The notes beneath the pieces were generated by a model that saw only the letters and a program-made list of their open reading frames with translations, was not told the origin of the DNA and searched no databases. Source: Zeus faber (taxonomy: Eukaryota; Chordata; Actinopteri; Zeiformes; Zeidae). Taken from it: 64,000 bases of DNA. Both the position numbers and the translations under genes were made by a program. Shown piece by piece: positions 1-12,398 of the stretch (position 1 is the first letter of the stretch; each line of letters starts with the position of its first letter). The stretch spans positions 33,790,293 to 33,854,292 of the forward strand of contig OY482854.1 of assembly GCA_960531495.1 (NCBI GenBank). Reading direction: 5' to 3'.

Positions 1-3000
1 AGAGTGATACGTGTTGTATCCTCAGCCTCAGTTTGAGTGATACTTGTTGTACCCTCAGCCTCAGTTAGAGTGATACGTGTTGTATCCTCAGCCTCAGTTA
101 GAGTGATACGTGTTGTATCCTCAGCCTCAGTTTGAGTGATACGTGTTGTATCCTCAGCCTCAGTTTGAGTGATACGTGTTGTATCCTCAGCCTCAGTTAG
201 AGTGATACGTGTTGTATCCTCAGCCTCAGTTTGAGTGATACGTGTTGTATCCTCAGCCTCAGTTTGAGTGATACGTGTTGTATCCTCAGCCTCAGATAGA
301 GTGATACGTGTTGTATCCTCAGCCTCAGTTTGAGTGATACGTGTTGTATCCTCAGCCTCAGTTAGAGTGATACGTGTTGTATCTTCAGCCTCAGTTAGAG
401 TGATACGTGTTGTATCCTCAGCCTCAGTTAGAGTGATACGTGTTGTATCCTCAGCCTCAGTTAGAGTGATACGTGTTGTATCCTCAGCCTCAGTTAGAGT
501 GATACGTGTTGTATCCTCAGCCTCAGTTAGAGTGATACGTGTTGTATCCTCAGCCTCAGTTTGAGTGATACTTGTTGTACCCTCAGCCTCAGTTAGAGTG
601 ATACGTGTTGTATCCTCAGCCTCAGTTAGAGTGATACGTGTTGTATCCTCAGCCTCAGTTTGAGTGATACGTGTTGTATCCTCAGCCTCAGTTTGAGTGA
701 TACGTGTTGTATCCTCAGCCTCAGTTAGAGTGATACGTGTTGTATCCTCAGCCTCAGTTTGAGTGATACGTGTTGTATCCTCAGCCTCAGTTTGAGTGAT
801 ACGTGTTGTATCCTCAGCCTCAGTTAGAGTGATACGTGTTGTATCCTCAGCCTCAGTTTGAGTGATACGTGTTGTATCCTCAGCCTCAGTTAGAGTGATA
901 CGTGTTGTATCTTCAGCCTCAGTTAGAGTGATACGTGTTGTATCCTCAGCCTCAGTTAGAGTGATACGTGTTGTATCCTCAGCCTCAGTTAGAGTGATAC
1001 GTGTTGTAACCTCAGCCTCAGTTAGAGTGATACGTGTTGTACCCTCAGCCTCAGTTAGAGTGATACGTGTTGTATCCTCAGCCTCAGTTAGAGTGATACG
1101 TGTTGTACCCTCAGCCTCAGTTAGAGTGATACGTGTTGTACCCTCAGCCTCAGTTAGAGTGATACGTGTTGTATCCTCAGCCTCAGTTAGAGTGATACGT
1201 GTTGTATCCTCAGCCTCAGTTAGAGTGATACGTATTGTACCCTCAGCCTCAGTTAGAGTGATACGTGTTGTATCCTCAGCCTCAGTTAGAGTGATACGTG
1301 TTGTAACCTCAGCCTCAGTTAGAGTGATACGTGTTGTACCCTCAGCCTCAGTTAGAGTGATACGTGTTGTATCCTCAGCCTCAGTTAGAGTGATACGTGT
1401 TGTACCCTCAGCCTCAGTTAGAGTGATACGTGTTGTACCCTCAGCCTCAGTTAGAGTGATACGTGTTGTACCCTCAGCCTCAGTTAGAGTGATACGTGTT
1501 GTATCCTCAGCCTCAGTTAGAGTGATACGTGTTGTACCCTCAGCCTCAGTTAGAGTGATACGTGTTGTATCCTCAGCCTCAGTTTGAGTGATGCGTGTTG
1601 TATCCTCAGCCTCAGTTAGAGTGATACTTGTTGTATCCTCAGCATCAGTTAGAGTGATACGTGTTGTATCCTCAGCCTCAGTTAGAGTGATACGTGTTGT
1701 ACCCTCAGCCTCAGTTAGAGTGATACGTGTTGTATCCTCAGCCTCAGTTAGAGTGATACGTGTTGTATCCTCAGCCTCAGTTAGAGTGATACGTGTTGTA
1801 CCCTCAGCCTCAGTTAGAGTGATACGTGTTGTATCCTCAGCCTCAGTTAGAGTGATACGTTTTGTACCCTCAGCCTCAGTTAGAGTGATACGTGTTGTAT
1901 CCTCAGCCTCAGTTAGAGTGATACGTGTTGTATCCTCAGCCTCAGTTAGAGTGATACGTGTTGTATCCTCAGCCTCAGTTAGAGTGATACGTGTTGTACC
2001 CTCAGCCTCAGTTAGAGTGATACGTGTTGTATCCTCAGCCTCAGTTAGAGTGATACGTGTTGTATCCTCAGCCTCAGTTAGAGTGATACGTGTTGTATCC
2101 TCAGCCTCAGTTTGAGTGATACGTGTTGTATCCTCAGCCTCAGTTAGAGTGATACGTGTTGTATCCTCAGCCTCAGTTTGAGTGATACGTGTTGTATCCT
2201 CAGCCTCAGTTAGAGTGATACTTGTTGTATCCTTAGCCTCAGTTAGAGTGATACGTGTTGTATCCTCAGCCTCAGTTAGAGTGATACGTGTTGTAACCTC
2301 AGCCTCAGTTAGAGTGATACGTGTTGTATCCTCAGCCTCAGTTAGAGTGATACGTGTTGTATCCTCAGCCTCAGTTAGAGTGATACGTGTTGTATCCTCA
2401 GCCTCGGTTAGAGTGATACGTGTTGTATCCTCAGCCTCGGTTAGAGTGATACGTGTTGTATCCTCAGCCTCGGTTAGAGTGATACGTGTTGTATCTTCAG
2501 CCTCGGTTAGAGTGATACGTGTTGTAACCTCAGCCTCGGTTAGAGTGATACGTGTTGTAACCTCAGCCTCAGTTAGAGTGATACGTGTTGTATCCTCAGC
2601 CTCAGTTAGAGTGATACGTGTTGTATCCTCAGCCTCAGTTAGAGTGATACGTGTTGTATCCTCAGCCTCAGTTAGAGTGATACGTGTTGTATCCTCAGCC
2701 TCAGTTAGAGTGATACGTGTTGTACCCTCAGCCTCAGTTAGAGTGATACGTGTTGTATCCTCAGCCTCAGTTAGAGTGATACGTGTTGTATCCTCAGCCT
2801 CAGTTAGAGTGATACGTGTTGTAACCTCAGCCTCAGTTAGAGTGATACGTGTTGTATCCTCAGCCTCAGTTAGAGTGATACGTGTTGTATCCTCAGCCTC
2901 AGTTAGAGTGATACGTGTTGTATCCTCAGCCTCAGTTAGAGTGATACGTGTTGTATCTTCAGCCTCGGTTAGAGTGATATGTGTTGTAACCTCAGCCTCA

Positions 3001-6000
3001 GTTTGAGTGATACGTGTTGTATCCTCAGCCTCAGTTAGAGTGATACGTGTTGTAACCTCAGCCTCAGTTTGAGTGATACGTGTTGTACCCTCAGCCTCAG
3101 TTAGAGTGATACGTGTTGTATCCTCAGCCTCAGTTAGAGTGATACGTGTTGTATCCTCAGCCTCAGTTAGAGTGATACGTGTTGTATCCTCAGCCTCAGT
3201 TAGAGTGATACGTGTTGTATCCTCAGCCTCAGTTAGAGTGATACGTGTTGTATCCTCAGCCTCAGTTAGAGTGATACGTGTTGTATCCTCAGCCTCAGTT
3301 TGAGTGATACTTGTTGTACCCTCAGCCTCAGTTTGAGTGATACGTGTTGTATCCTCAGCCTCAGTTAGAGTGATACGTGTTGTATCCTCAGCCTCAGTTT
3401 GAGTGATACTTGTTGTACCCTCAGCCTCAGTTTGAGTGATGCGTGTTGTATCCTCAGCCTCAGTTAGAGTGATACGTGTTGTATCCTCAGCCTCAGTTAG
3501 AGTGATACGTGTTGTATCTTCAGCCTCAGTTAGAGTGATACGTGTTGTATCCTCAGCCTCAGTTTGAGTGATACGTGTTGTATCCTCAGCCTCAGTTTGA
3601 GTGATACGTGTTGTATCCTCAGCCTCAGTTAGAGTGATACGTGTTGTATCCTCAGCCTCAGTTAGAGTGATACGTGTTGTATCCTCAGCCTCAGTTTGAG
3701 TGATACTTGTTGTACCCTCAGCCTCAGTTTGAGTGATACGTGTTGTATCCTCAGCCTCAGTTAGAGTGATACGTGTTGTATCCTCAGCCTCAGTTTGAGT
3801 GATACTTGTTGTACCCTCAGCCTCAGTTAGAGTGATACGTGTTGTATCCTCAGCCTCAGTTAGAGTGATACGTGTTGTATCCTCAGCCTCAGTTAGAGTG
3901 ATACGTGTTGTATCTTCAGCCTCAGTTAGAGTGATACGTGTTGTATCCTCAGCCTCAGTTTGAGTGATACGTGTTGTATCCTCAGCCTCAGTTTGAGTGA
4001 TACGTGTTGTATCCTCAGCCTCAGTTAGAGTGATACGTGTTGTATCCTCAGCCTCAGTTAGAGTGATACGTGTTGTATCCTCAGCCTCAGTTAGAGTGAT
4101 ACGTGTTGTATCCTCAGCCTCAGTTTGAGTGATACTTGTTGTATCCTCAGCCTCAGTTAGAGTGATACGTGTTGTATCCTCAGCCTCAGTTTGAGTGATA
4201 CTTGTTGTACCCTCAGCCTCAGTTTGAGTGATGCGTGTTGTATCCTCAGCCTCAGTTAGAGTGATACGTGTTGTACCCTCAGCCTCAGTTAGAGTGATAC
4301 GTGTTGTACCCTCAGCCTCAGTTAGAGTGATACGTGTTGTATCCTCAGCCTCAGTTAGAGTGATACGTGTTGTACCCTCAGCCTCAGTTAGAGTGATACG
4401 TGTTGTATCCTCAGCCTCAGTTAGAGTGATACGTGTTGTACCCTCAGCCTCAGTTAGAGTGATACGTGTTGTATCCTCAGCCTCAGTTAGAGTGATACGT
4501 GTTGTACCCTCAGCCTCAGTTAGAGTGATACATGTTGTATCCTCAGCCTCAGTTAGAGTGATACGTGTTGTATCCTCAGCCTCAGTTAGAGTGATACGTG
4601 TTGTATCTTCAGCCTCAGTTAGAGTGGTACGTGTTGTATCCTCAGCCTCAGTTTGAGTGATACGTGTTGTATCCTCAGCCTCAGTTTGAGTGATACGTGT
4701 TGTATCCTCAGCCTCAGTTTGAGTGATACGTGTTGTATCCTCAGCCTCAGTTAGAGTGATACGTGTTGTATCCTCAGCCTCAGTTTGAGTGATACTTGTT
4801 GTACCCTCAGCCTCAGTTTGAGTGATACGTGTTGTATCCTCAGCCTCAGTTAGAGTGATACGTGTTGTATCCTCAGCCTCAGTTTGAGTGATACTTGTTG
4901 TACCCTCAGCCTCAGTTAGAGTGATACGTGTTGTATCCTCAGCCTCAGTTAGAGTGATACGTGTTGTGTCCTCAGCCTCAGTTAGAGTGATACGTGTTGT
5001 ATCTTCAGCCTCAGTTAGAGTGATACGTGTTGTATCCTCAGCCTCAGTTTGAGTGATACGTGTTGTATCCTCAGCCTCAGTTTGAGTGATACGTGTTGTA
5101 TCCTCAGCCTCAGTTAGAGTGATACGTGTTGTATCCTCAGCCTCAGTTAGAGTGATACGTGTTGTATCCTCAGCCTCAGTTAGAGTGATACGTGTTGTAT
5201 CCTCAGCCTCAGTTAGAGTGATACGTGTTGTATCCTCAGCCTCAGTTTGAGTGATACTTGTTGTACCCTCAGCCTCAGTTTGAGTGATACGTGTTGTATC
5301 CTCAGCCTCAGTTAGAGTGATACGTGTTGTATCCTCAGCCTCAGTTTGAGTGATACTTGTTGTACCCTCAGCCTCAGTTTGAGTGATGCGTGTTGTATCC
5401 TCAGCCTCAGTTAGAGTGATACGTGTTGTATCCTCAGCCTCAGTTAGAGTGATACGTGTTGTACCCTCAGCCTCAGTTAGAGTGATACGTGTTGTACCCT
5501 CAGCCTCAGTTAGAGTGATACGTGTTGTATCCTCAGCCTCAGTTAGAGTGATACGTGTTGTATCCTCAGCCTCAGTTAGAGTGATACGTGTTGTATCCTC
5601 AGCCTCAGTTAGAGTGATACGTGTTGTATCCTCAGCCTCAGTTAGAGTGATACGTGTTGTATCCTCAGCCTCAGTTAGAGTGATACGTGTTGTATCCTCA
5701 GCCTCAGTTAGAGTGATACGTGTTGTATCCTCAGCCTCAGTTAGAGTGATACGTGTTGTATCCTCAGCCTCAGTTAGAGTGATACGTGTTGTATCCTCAG
5801 CCTCAGTTAGAGTGATACGTGTTGTATCCTCAGCCTCAGTTAGAGTGATACGTGTTGTATCCTCAGCCTCAGTTAGAGTGATACGTGTTGTATCCTCAGC
5901 CTCAGTTTGAGTGATACTTGTTGTACCCTCAGCCTCAGTTTGAGTGATGCGTGTTGTATCCTCAGCCTCAGTTAGAGTGATACGTGTTGTATCCTCAGCC

Positions 6001-9000
6001 TCAGTTAGAGTGATACGTGTTGTATCCTCAGCCTCAGTTAGAGTGATACGTGTTGTATCCTCAGCCTCAGTTTGAGTGATACTTGTTGTACCCTCAGCCT
6101 CAGTTAGAGTGATACGTGTTGTATCCTCAGCCTCAGTTAGAGTGATACGTGTTGTATCCTCAGCCTCAGTTTGAGTGATACTTGTTGTACCCTCAGCCTC
6201 AGTTTGAGTGATGCGTGTTGTATCCTCAGCCTCAGTTGGAGTGATACGTGTTGTATCCTCAGCCTCAGTTAGAGTGATACGTGTTGTATCCTCAGCCTCA
6301 GTTAGAGTGATACGTGTTGTATCCTCAGCCTCAGTTAGAGTGATACGTGTTGTATCCTCAGCCTCAGTTTGAGTGATACTTGTTGTACCCTCAGCCTCAG
6401 TTTGAGTGATGCGTGTTGTATCCTCAGCCTCAGTTAGAGTGATACGTGTTGTATCCTCAGCCTCAGTTAGAGTGATACGTGTTGTATCCTCAGCCTCAGT
6501 TAGAGTGATACGTGTTGTATCCTCAGCCTCAGTTTGAGTGATACTTGTTGTACCCTCAGCCTCAGTTAGAGTGATACGTGTTGTATCCTCAGCCTCAGTT
6601 AGAGTGATACGTGTTGTATCCTCAGCCTCAGTTTGAGTGATACTTGTTGTACCCTCAGCCTCAGTTTGAGTGATACGTGTTGTATCCTCAGCCTCAGTTA
6701 GAGTGATACGTGTTGTATCCTCAGCCTCAGTTAGAGTGATACGTGTTGTTTCTTCAGCCTCAGTTAGAGTGATACGTGTTGTATCCTCAGCCTCAGTTTG
6801 AGTGATACGTGTTGTATCCTCAGCCTCAGTTTGAGTGATACGTGTTGTATCCTCAGCCTCAGTTAGAGTGATACGTGTTGTATCCTCAGCCTCAGTTTGA
6901 ATGATACTTGTTGTACCCTCAGCCTCAGTTTGAGTGATACGTGTTGTATCCTCAGCCTCAGTTAGAGTGATACGTGTTGTATCCTCAGCCTCAGTTTGAG
7001 TGATACTTGTTGTACCCTCAGACTCAGTTAGAGTGATACGTGTTGTATCCTCAGCCTCAGTTAGAGTGATACGTGTTGTATCCTCAGCCTCAGTTAGAGT
7101 GATACGTGTTGTATCTTCAGCCTCAGTTAGAGTGATACGTGTTGTATCCTCAGCCTCAGTTTGAGTGATACGTGTTGTATCCTCAGCCTCAGTTAGAGTG
7201 ATACGTGTTGTATCCTCAGCCTCAGTTAGAGTGATACGTGTTGTATCCTCAGCCTCAGTTAGAGTGATACGTGTTGTATCCTCAGCCTCAGTTAGAGTGA
7301 TACGTGTTGTATCCTCAGCCTCAGAGTGATACGTGTTGTATCCTCAGCCTCAGTTAGAGTGATACGTGTTGTATCCTCAGCCTCAGAGTGATACGTGTTG
7401 TATCCTCAGCCTCAGTTAGAGTGATACGTGTTGTAACCTCAGCCTCAGTTAGAGTGATACGTGTTGTATCCTCAGCCTCAGTTAGAGTGATACGTGTTGT
7501 ACCCTCAGCCTCAGTTAGAGTGATACGTGTTGTACCCTCAGCCTCAGTTAGAGTGATACGTGTTGTATCCTCAGCCTCAGTTAGAGTGATACGTGTTGTA
7601 TCCTCAGCATCAGTTAGAGTGATACGTGTTGTATCCTCAGCCTCAGTTAGAGTGATACGTGTTGTATCCTCAGCCTCAGTTAGAGTGATACGTGTTGTAT
7701 CCTCAGCCTCAGTTAGAGTGATACGTGTTGTATCCTCAGCCTCAGTTTGAGTGATACGTGTTGTATCCTCAGCCTCAGTTAGAGTGATACGTGTTGTATC
7801 CTCAGCCTCAGTTTGAGTGATACGTGTTGTATCCTCAGCCTCAGTTAGAGTGATACGTGTTGTATCCTCAGCCTCAGTTTGAGTGATACTTGTTGTACCC
7901 TCAGCCTCAGTTTGAGTGATACGTGTTGTATCCTCAGCCTCAGTTAGAGTGATACGTGTTGTATCCTCAGCCTCAGTTTGAGTGATACTTGTTGTACCCT
8001 CAGCCTCAGTTAGAGTGATACGTGTTGTATCCTCAGCCTCAGTTAGAGTGATACGTGTTGTGTCCTCAGCCTCAGTTAGAGTGATACGTGTTGTATCTTC
8101 AGCCTCAGTTAGAGTGATACGTGTTGTATCCTCAGCCTCAGTTTGAGTGATACGTGTTGTATCCTCAGCCTCAGTTTGAGTGATACGTGTTGTATCCTCA
8201 GCCTCAGTTAGAGTGATACGTGTTGTATCCTCAGCCTCAGTTAGAGTGATACGTGTTGTATCCTCAGCCTCAGTTAGAGTGATACGTGTTGTATCCTCAG
8301 CCTCAGTTAGAGTGATACGTGTTGTATCCTCAGCCTCAGTTTGAGTGATACTTGTTGTACCCTCAGCCTCAGTTTGAGTGATACGTGTTGTATCCTCAGC
8401 CTCAGTTAGAGTGATACGTGTTGTATCCTCAGCCTCAGTTTGAGTGATACTTGTTGTACCCTCAGCCTCAGTTTGAGTGATGCGTGTTGTATCCTCAGCC
8501 TCAGTTAGAGTGATACGTGTTGTATCCTCAGCCTCAGTTAGAGTGATACGTGTTGTACCCTCAGCCTCAGTTAGAGTGATACGTGTTGTACCCTCAGCCT
8601 CAGTTAGAGTGATACGTGTTGTATCCTCAGCCTCAGTTAGAGTGATACGTGTTGTATCCTCAGCCTCAGTTAGAGTGATACGTGTTGTATCCTCAGCCTC
8701 AGTTAGAGTGATACGTGTTGTATCCTCAGCCTCAGTTAGAGTGATACGTGTTGTATCCTCAGCCTCAGTTAGAGTGATACGTGTTGTATCCTCAGCCTCA
8801 GTTAGAGTGATACGTGTTGTATCCTCAGCCTCAGTTAGAGTGATACGTGTTGTATCCTCAGCCTCAGTTAGAGTGATACGTGTTGTATCCTCAGCCTCAG
8901 TTAGAGTGATACGTGTTGTATCCTCAGCCTCAGTTAGAGTGATACGTGTTGTATCCTCAGCCTCAGTTAGAGTGATACGTGTTGTATCCTCAGCCTCAGT

Positions 9001-10192
9001 TAGAGTGATACGTGTTGTATCCTCAGCCTCAGTTAGAGTGATACGTGTTGTATCCTCAGCCTCAGTTAGAGTGATACGTGTTGTATCCTCAGCCTCAGTT
9101 TGAGTGATACTTGTTGTACCCTCAGCCTCAGTTTGAGTGATGCGTGTTGTATCCTCAGCCTCAGTTAGAGTGATACGTGTTGTATCCTCAGCCTCAGTTA
9201 GAGTGATACGTGTTGTATCCTCAGCCTCAGTTAGAGTGATACGTGTTGTATCCTCAGCCTCAGTTTGAGTGATACGTGTTGTATCCTCAGCCTCAGTTTG
9301 AGTGATACGTGTTGTATCCTCAGCCTCAGTTAGAGTGATACGTGTTGTATCCTCAGCCTCAGTTTGAATGATACTTGTTGTACCCTCAGCCTCAGTTTGA
9401 GTGATACGTGTTGTATCCTCAGCTTCAGTTAGAGTGATACGTGTTGTATCCTCAGCCTCAGTTTGAGTGATACTTGTTGTACCCTCAGACTCAGTTAGAG
9501 TGATACGTGTTGTATTCTCAGCCTCAGTTAGAGTGATACGTGTTGTATCCTCAGCCTCAGTTAGAGTGATACGTGTTGTATCTTCAGCCTCAGTTAGAGT
9601 GATACGTGTTGTATCCTCAGCCTCAGTTTGAGTGATACGTGTTGTATCCTCAGCCTCAGTTAGAGTGATACGTGTTGTATCCTCAGCCTCAGTTAGAGTG
9701 ATACGTGTTGTATCCTCAGCCTCAGTTAGAGTGATACGTGTTGTATCCTCAGCCTCAGTTAGAGTGATACGTGTTGTATCCTCAGCCTCAGAGTGATACG
9801 TGTTGTATCCTCAGCCTCAGTTAGAGTGATACGTGTTGTATCCTCAGCCTCAGAGTGATACGTGTTGTATCCTCAGCCTCAGTTAGAGTGATACGTGTTG
9901 TAACCTCAGCCTCAGTTAGAGTGATACGTGTTGTATCCTCAGCCTCAGTTAGAGTGATACGTGTTGTACCCTCAGCCTCAGTTAGAGTGATACGTGTTGT
10001 ACCCTCAGCCTCAGTTAGAGTGATACGTGTTGTATCCTCAGCCTCAGTTAGAGTGATACGTGTTGTATCCTCAGCATCAGTTAGAGTGATACGTGTTGTA
10101 TCCTCAGCCTCAGTTAGAGTGATACGTGTTGTATCCTCAGCCTCAGTTAGAGTGATACGTGTTGTATCCTCAGCCTCAGTTAGAGTGATACG
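1..10192. repeat. 33-bp minisatellite array, about 309 units, open at left edge
   Basis: Head-to-tail units beginning AGAGTGATACGTGTTGTATC and ending CCTCAGCCTCAGTT, 33 bp each. Common variants change the first base (AGAG or TGAG), ACGTG or ACTTG, and TATCC, TACCC or TAACC. Four units are only 29 bp because they lack TTAG (near 7319, 7381, 9786 and 9848). The array starts at base 1, so it continues outside the window, and stops abruptly at 10192. Because 33 is divisible by 3, long open frames appear on both strands; I treat them as by-products. Internal duplications are described under findings. Confidence 0.98.
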
Positions 10193-10236
10193 ATACACCC
10201 CCACTCAGAACACCTTTGCCAGTGAGGGAGGAGGCA

Positions 10237-10996
10237 TGAACAAATGAACAAATGAACACATGAACACATGAACACATGGACACATGGACACATGGACACA
10301 TGGACACATGGACGCATGGACGCATGGACGCATGGACACATGGACACATGACACATGAACACATGGACACATGAACACATGGACTCATGAACACATGAAC
10401 ACATGAACACATGGACACATGGACGCATGGACGCATGGACGCATGGACACATGGACACATGGACACATGGACACATGACACATGAACACATGGACACATG
10501 AACACATGAACACATGGACACATGAACACATGAACACATGGACACATGAACACATGGACTCATGATACATGAACACATGAACACATGGACACATGGACGC
10601 ATGGACGCATGGACACATGGACACATGGACACATGGACGCATGGACACATGGACACATGACACATGAACACATGGACACATGAACACATGGACACATGAA
10701 CACATGAACACATGACATATGAACACATGGACACATGGACACATGGACACATTAACACATGGACACTTGGACACATGGACACATGGACACATGGACACAT
10801 GAACACATGACACATGAACACATGACACATGAACACATGAACACTTGGACTCATGAAACATGAACACATGAATACATGAACACATGAACACTTGGACACA
10901 TGGACACTTGGACACATGGACATATGACACATGTACACATGTACACATGAACACATGAACACATGAACACATGGACACTTGGACACCTGGACACTT
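10237..10996. repeat. 10-bp minisatellite (ACACATGRAC)
   Basis: About 76 units of ACACATGGAC, ACACATGAAC and point variants (GACGCATG, ACACTTGG). Some units are shortened to ACACATG. The overlapping Cys/Val/His-rich open frames on the minus strand simply translate the repeat. A 44-bp non-repetitive spacer (10193-10236) separates it from the 33-bp array. Confidence 0.95.
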
Positions 10997-11164
10997 TAAT
11001 ACATGGACAGCTCATTCTGTGGGTGCTGTGTATGTTTGGCTGTTTGAACTTGGTGCAGAGTTTTTTCTGGTTAATTCCCACAGCAAACAAGATTTGGTCT
11101 AAATACTTACACTGCCTGCGTGGTTGGCGTCAAAAACTTCTTAGACAGACAAGTGGCGTACTGT

Positions 11165-12398
11165 TGGTACTTCTTCTCTACAGTTTGGTACTTCTTCTCT
11201 CCAGTCTGGTACTTCTTCTCTACAGTCTGGTACTTCTTCTCTACAGTTTGGTACTTCTTCTCTCCAGTCTGGTACTTCTTCTCTACAGTCTGGTACTTCT
11301 TCTCTACAGTCTGGTACTTCTTCTCTACAGTCTGGTACTTCTTCTCTACAGTCTGGTACTTCTTCTCTACAGTTTGGTACTTCTTCTCTACAGTCTGGTA
11401 CTTCTTCTCCACAGTTTGGTACTTCTTCTCTACAGTTTGGTACTTCTTTACAGTTTTGTACTTCTTCTCTACAGTCTGGTACTTTTTCTCTACAGTCTGG
11501 TTCTTCTCTACAGTTTGGTACTTCTTCTCCACAGTTTGGTACTTCTTCTCCACAGTTTGGTACTTCTTTTCTAGAGTTTTGTACTTCTTCTCTACAGTCT
11601 GGTTCTTCTCTACAGTTTGGTACTTCTTCTCTACAGTCTGGTACATATTCTCCAAAGTTTGGTACTTCTTCTCCACAGTTTGGTACTTCTTCTCTACAGT
11701 CTGGTACATCTTCTCCACAGTTTGGTACTCCTTCTCTACAGTTTGGTACTTCTTTACAGTTTTGTACTTCTTCTCTACAGTTTGGTACTTTTTATCTACA
11801 GTCTGGTTTTTCTCTACAGTTTGGTACTTCTTCTCCACAGTTTGGTACTTCTTCTCCACAGTTTGGTACTTCTTTTCTAGAGTTTGGTACTTCTTCTCTA
11901 CAGTCTGGTACTTCTTCTCTACAGTCTGGTTCTTCTCTACAGTTTGGTACTTCTTCTCTACAGTCTGGTACTTCTTCTCCACAGTTTGGTACTTCTTTAT
12001 AGTTTGGTACTTCTTCTCTACAGTCTGGTACTTCTTTTCTACAGTCTGGTACTTCTTCTCCACAGTTTGGTACTTCTTCTCTACAGTTTGGTACTTCTTC
12101 TCCACAGTTTGGTACTTCTTCTCTACAGTCTGGTACTTCTTCTCTACAGTCTGGTACTTCTTCTCCACAGTTTGGTACTTCTTCTCTACAGTCTGGTACT
12201 TCTTCTCTACAGTCTGGTTCTTCTCTACAGTTTGGTTCTTCTTCTCTACAGTCTGGTACTTCTTCTCCACAGTTTGGTACTTCTTCTCTACAGTTTGGTA
12301 CTTCTTCTCTACAGTCTGGTACTTCGTCTCTACAGTCTGGTACTTCTTCTCCACTGTTTGGTACTTCTTCTCTACAGTTTGGTACTCCTTCTCTACAG
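11165..12398. repeat. 21-bp minisatellite with 18-bp variants
   Basis: About 59 units of TACTTCTTCTCTACAGTCTG plus G, alternating between CTACAGTCTGG and CCACAGTTTGG versions. Several units are 18 bp. All length changes I see are multiples of three, so several frames stay open throughout. On the minus strand one frame reads a heptad KKYQTVE about 55 times inside a 462-codon frame (12495 to 11107). I do not call it a gene: three plus-strand frames are equally open and nothing gene-like flanks it. Confidence 0.95.

Noticed and set aside
334-9103. Plus-strand open frames reading (VRVIRVVSSAS)n as proteins
   Set aside because: They are translations of the 33-bp minisatellite, start at GTG units and stop wherever a TTTGAG variant occurs; no gene structure surrounds them.
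1-10192. CRISPR-like regular repeat
   Set aside because: Units are directly adjacent with no unique spacers, and the DNA is vertebrate.
10176-11090. Cys/Val/His-rich minus-strand frames
   Set aside because: Overlapping frames on the same 10-bp repeat; pure repeat translation.
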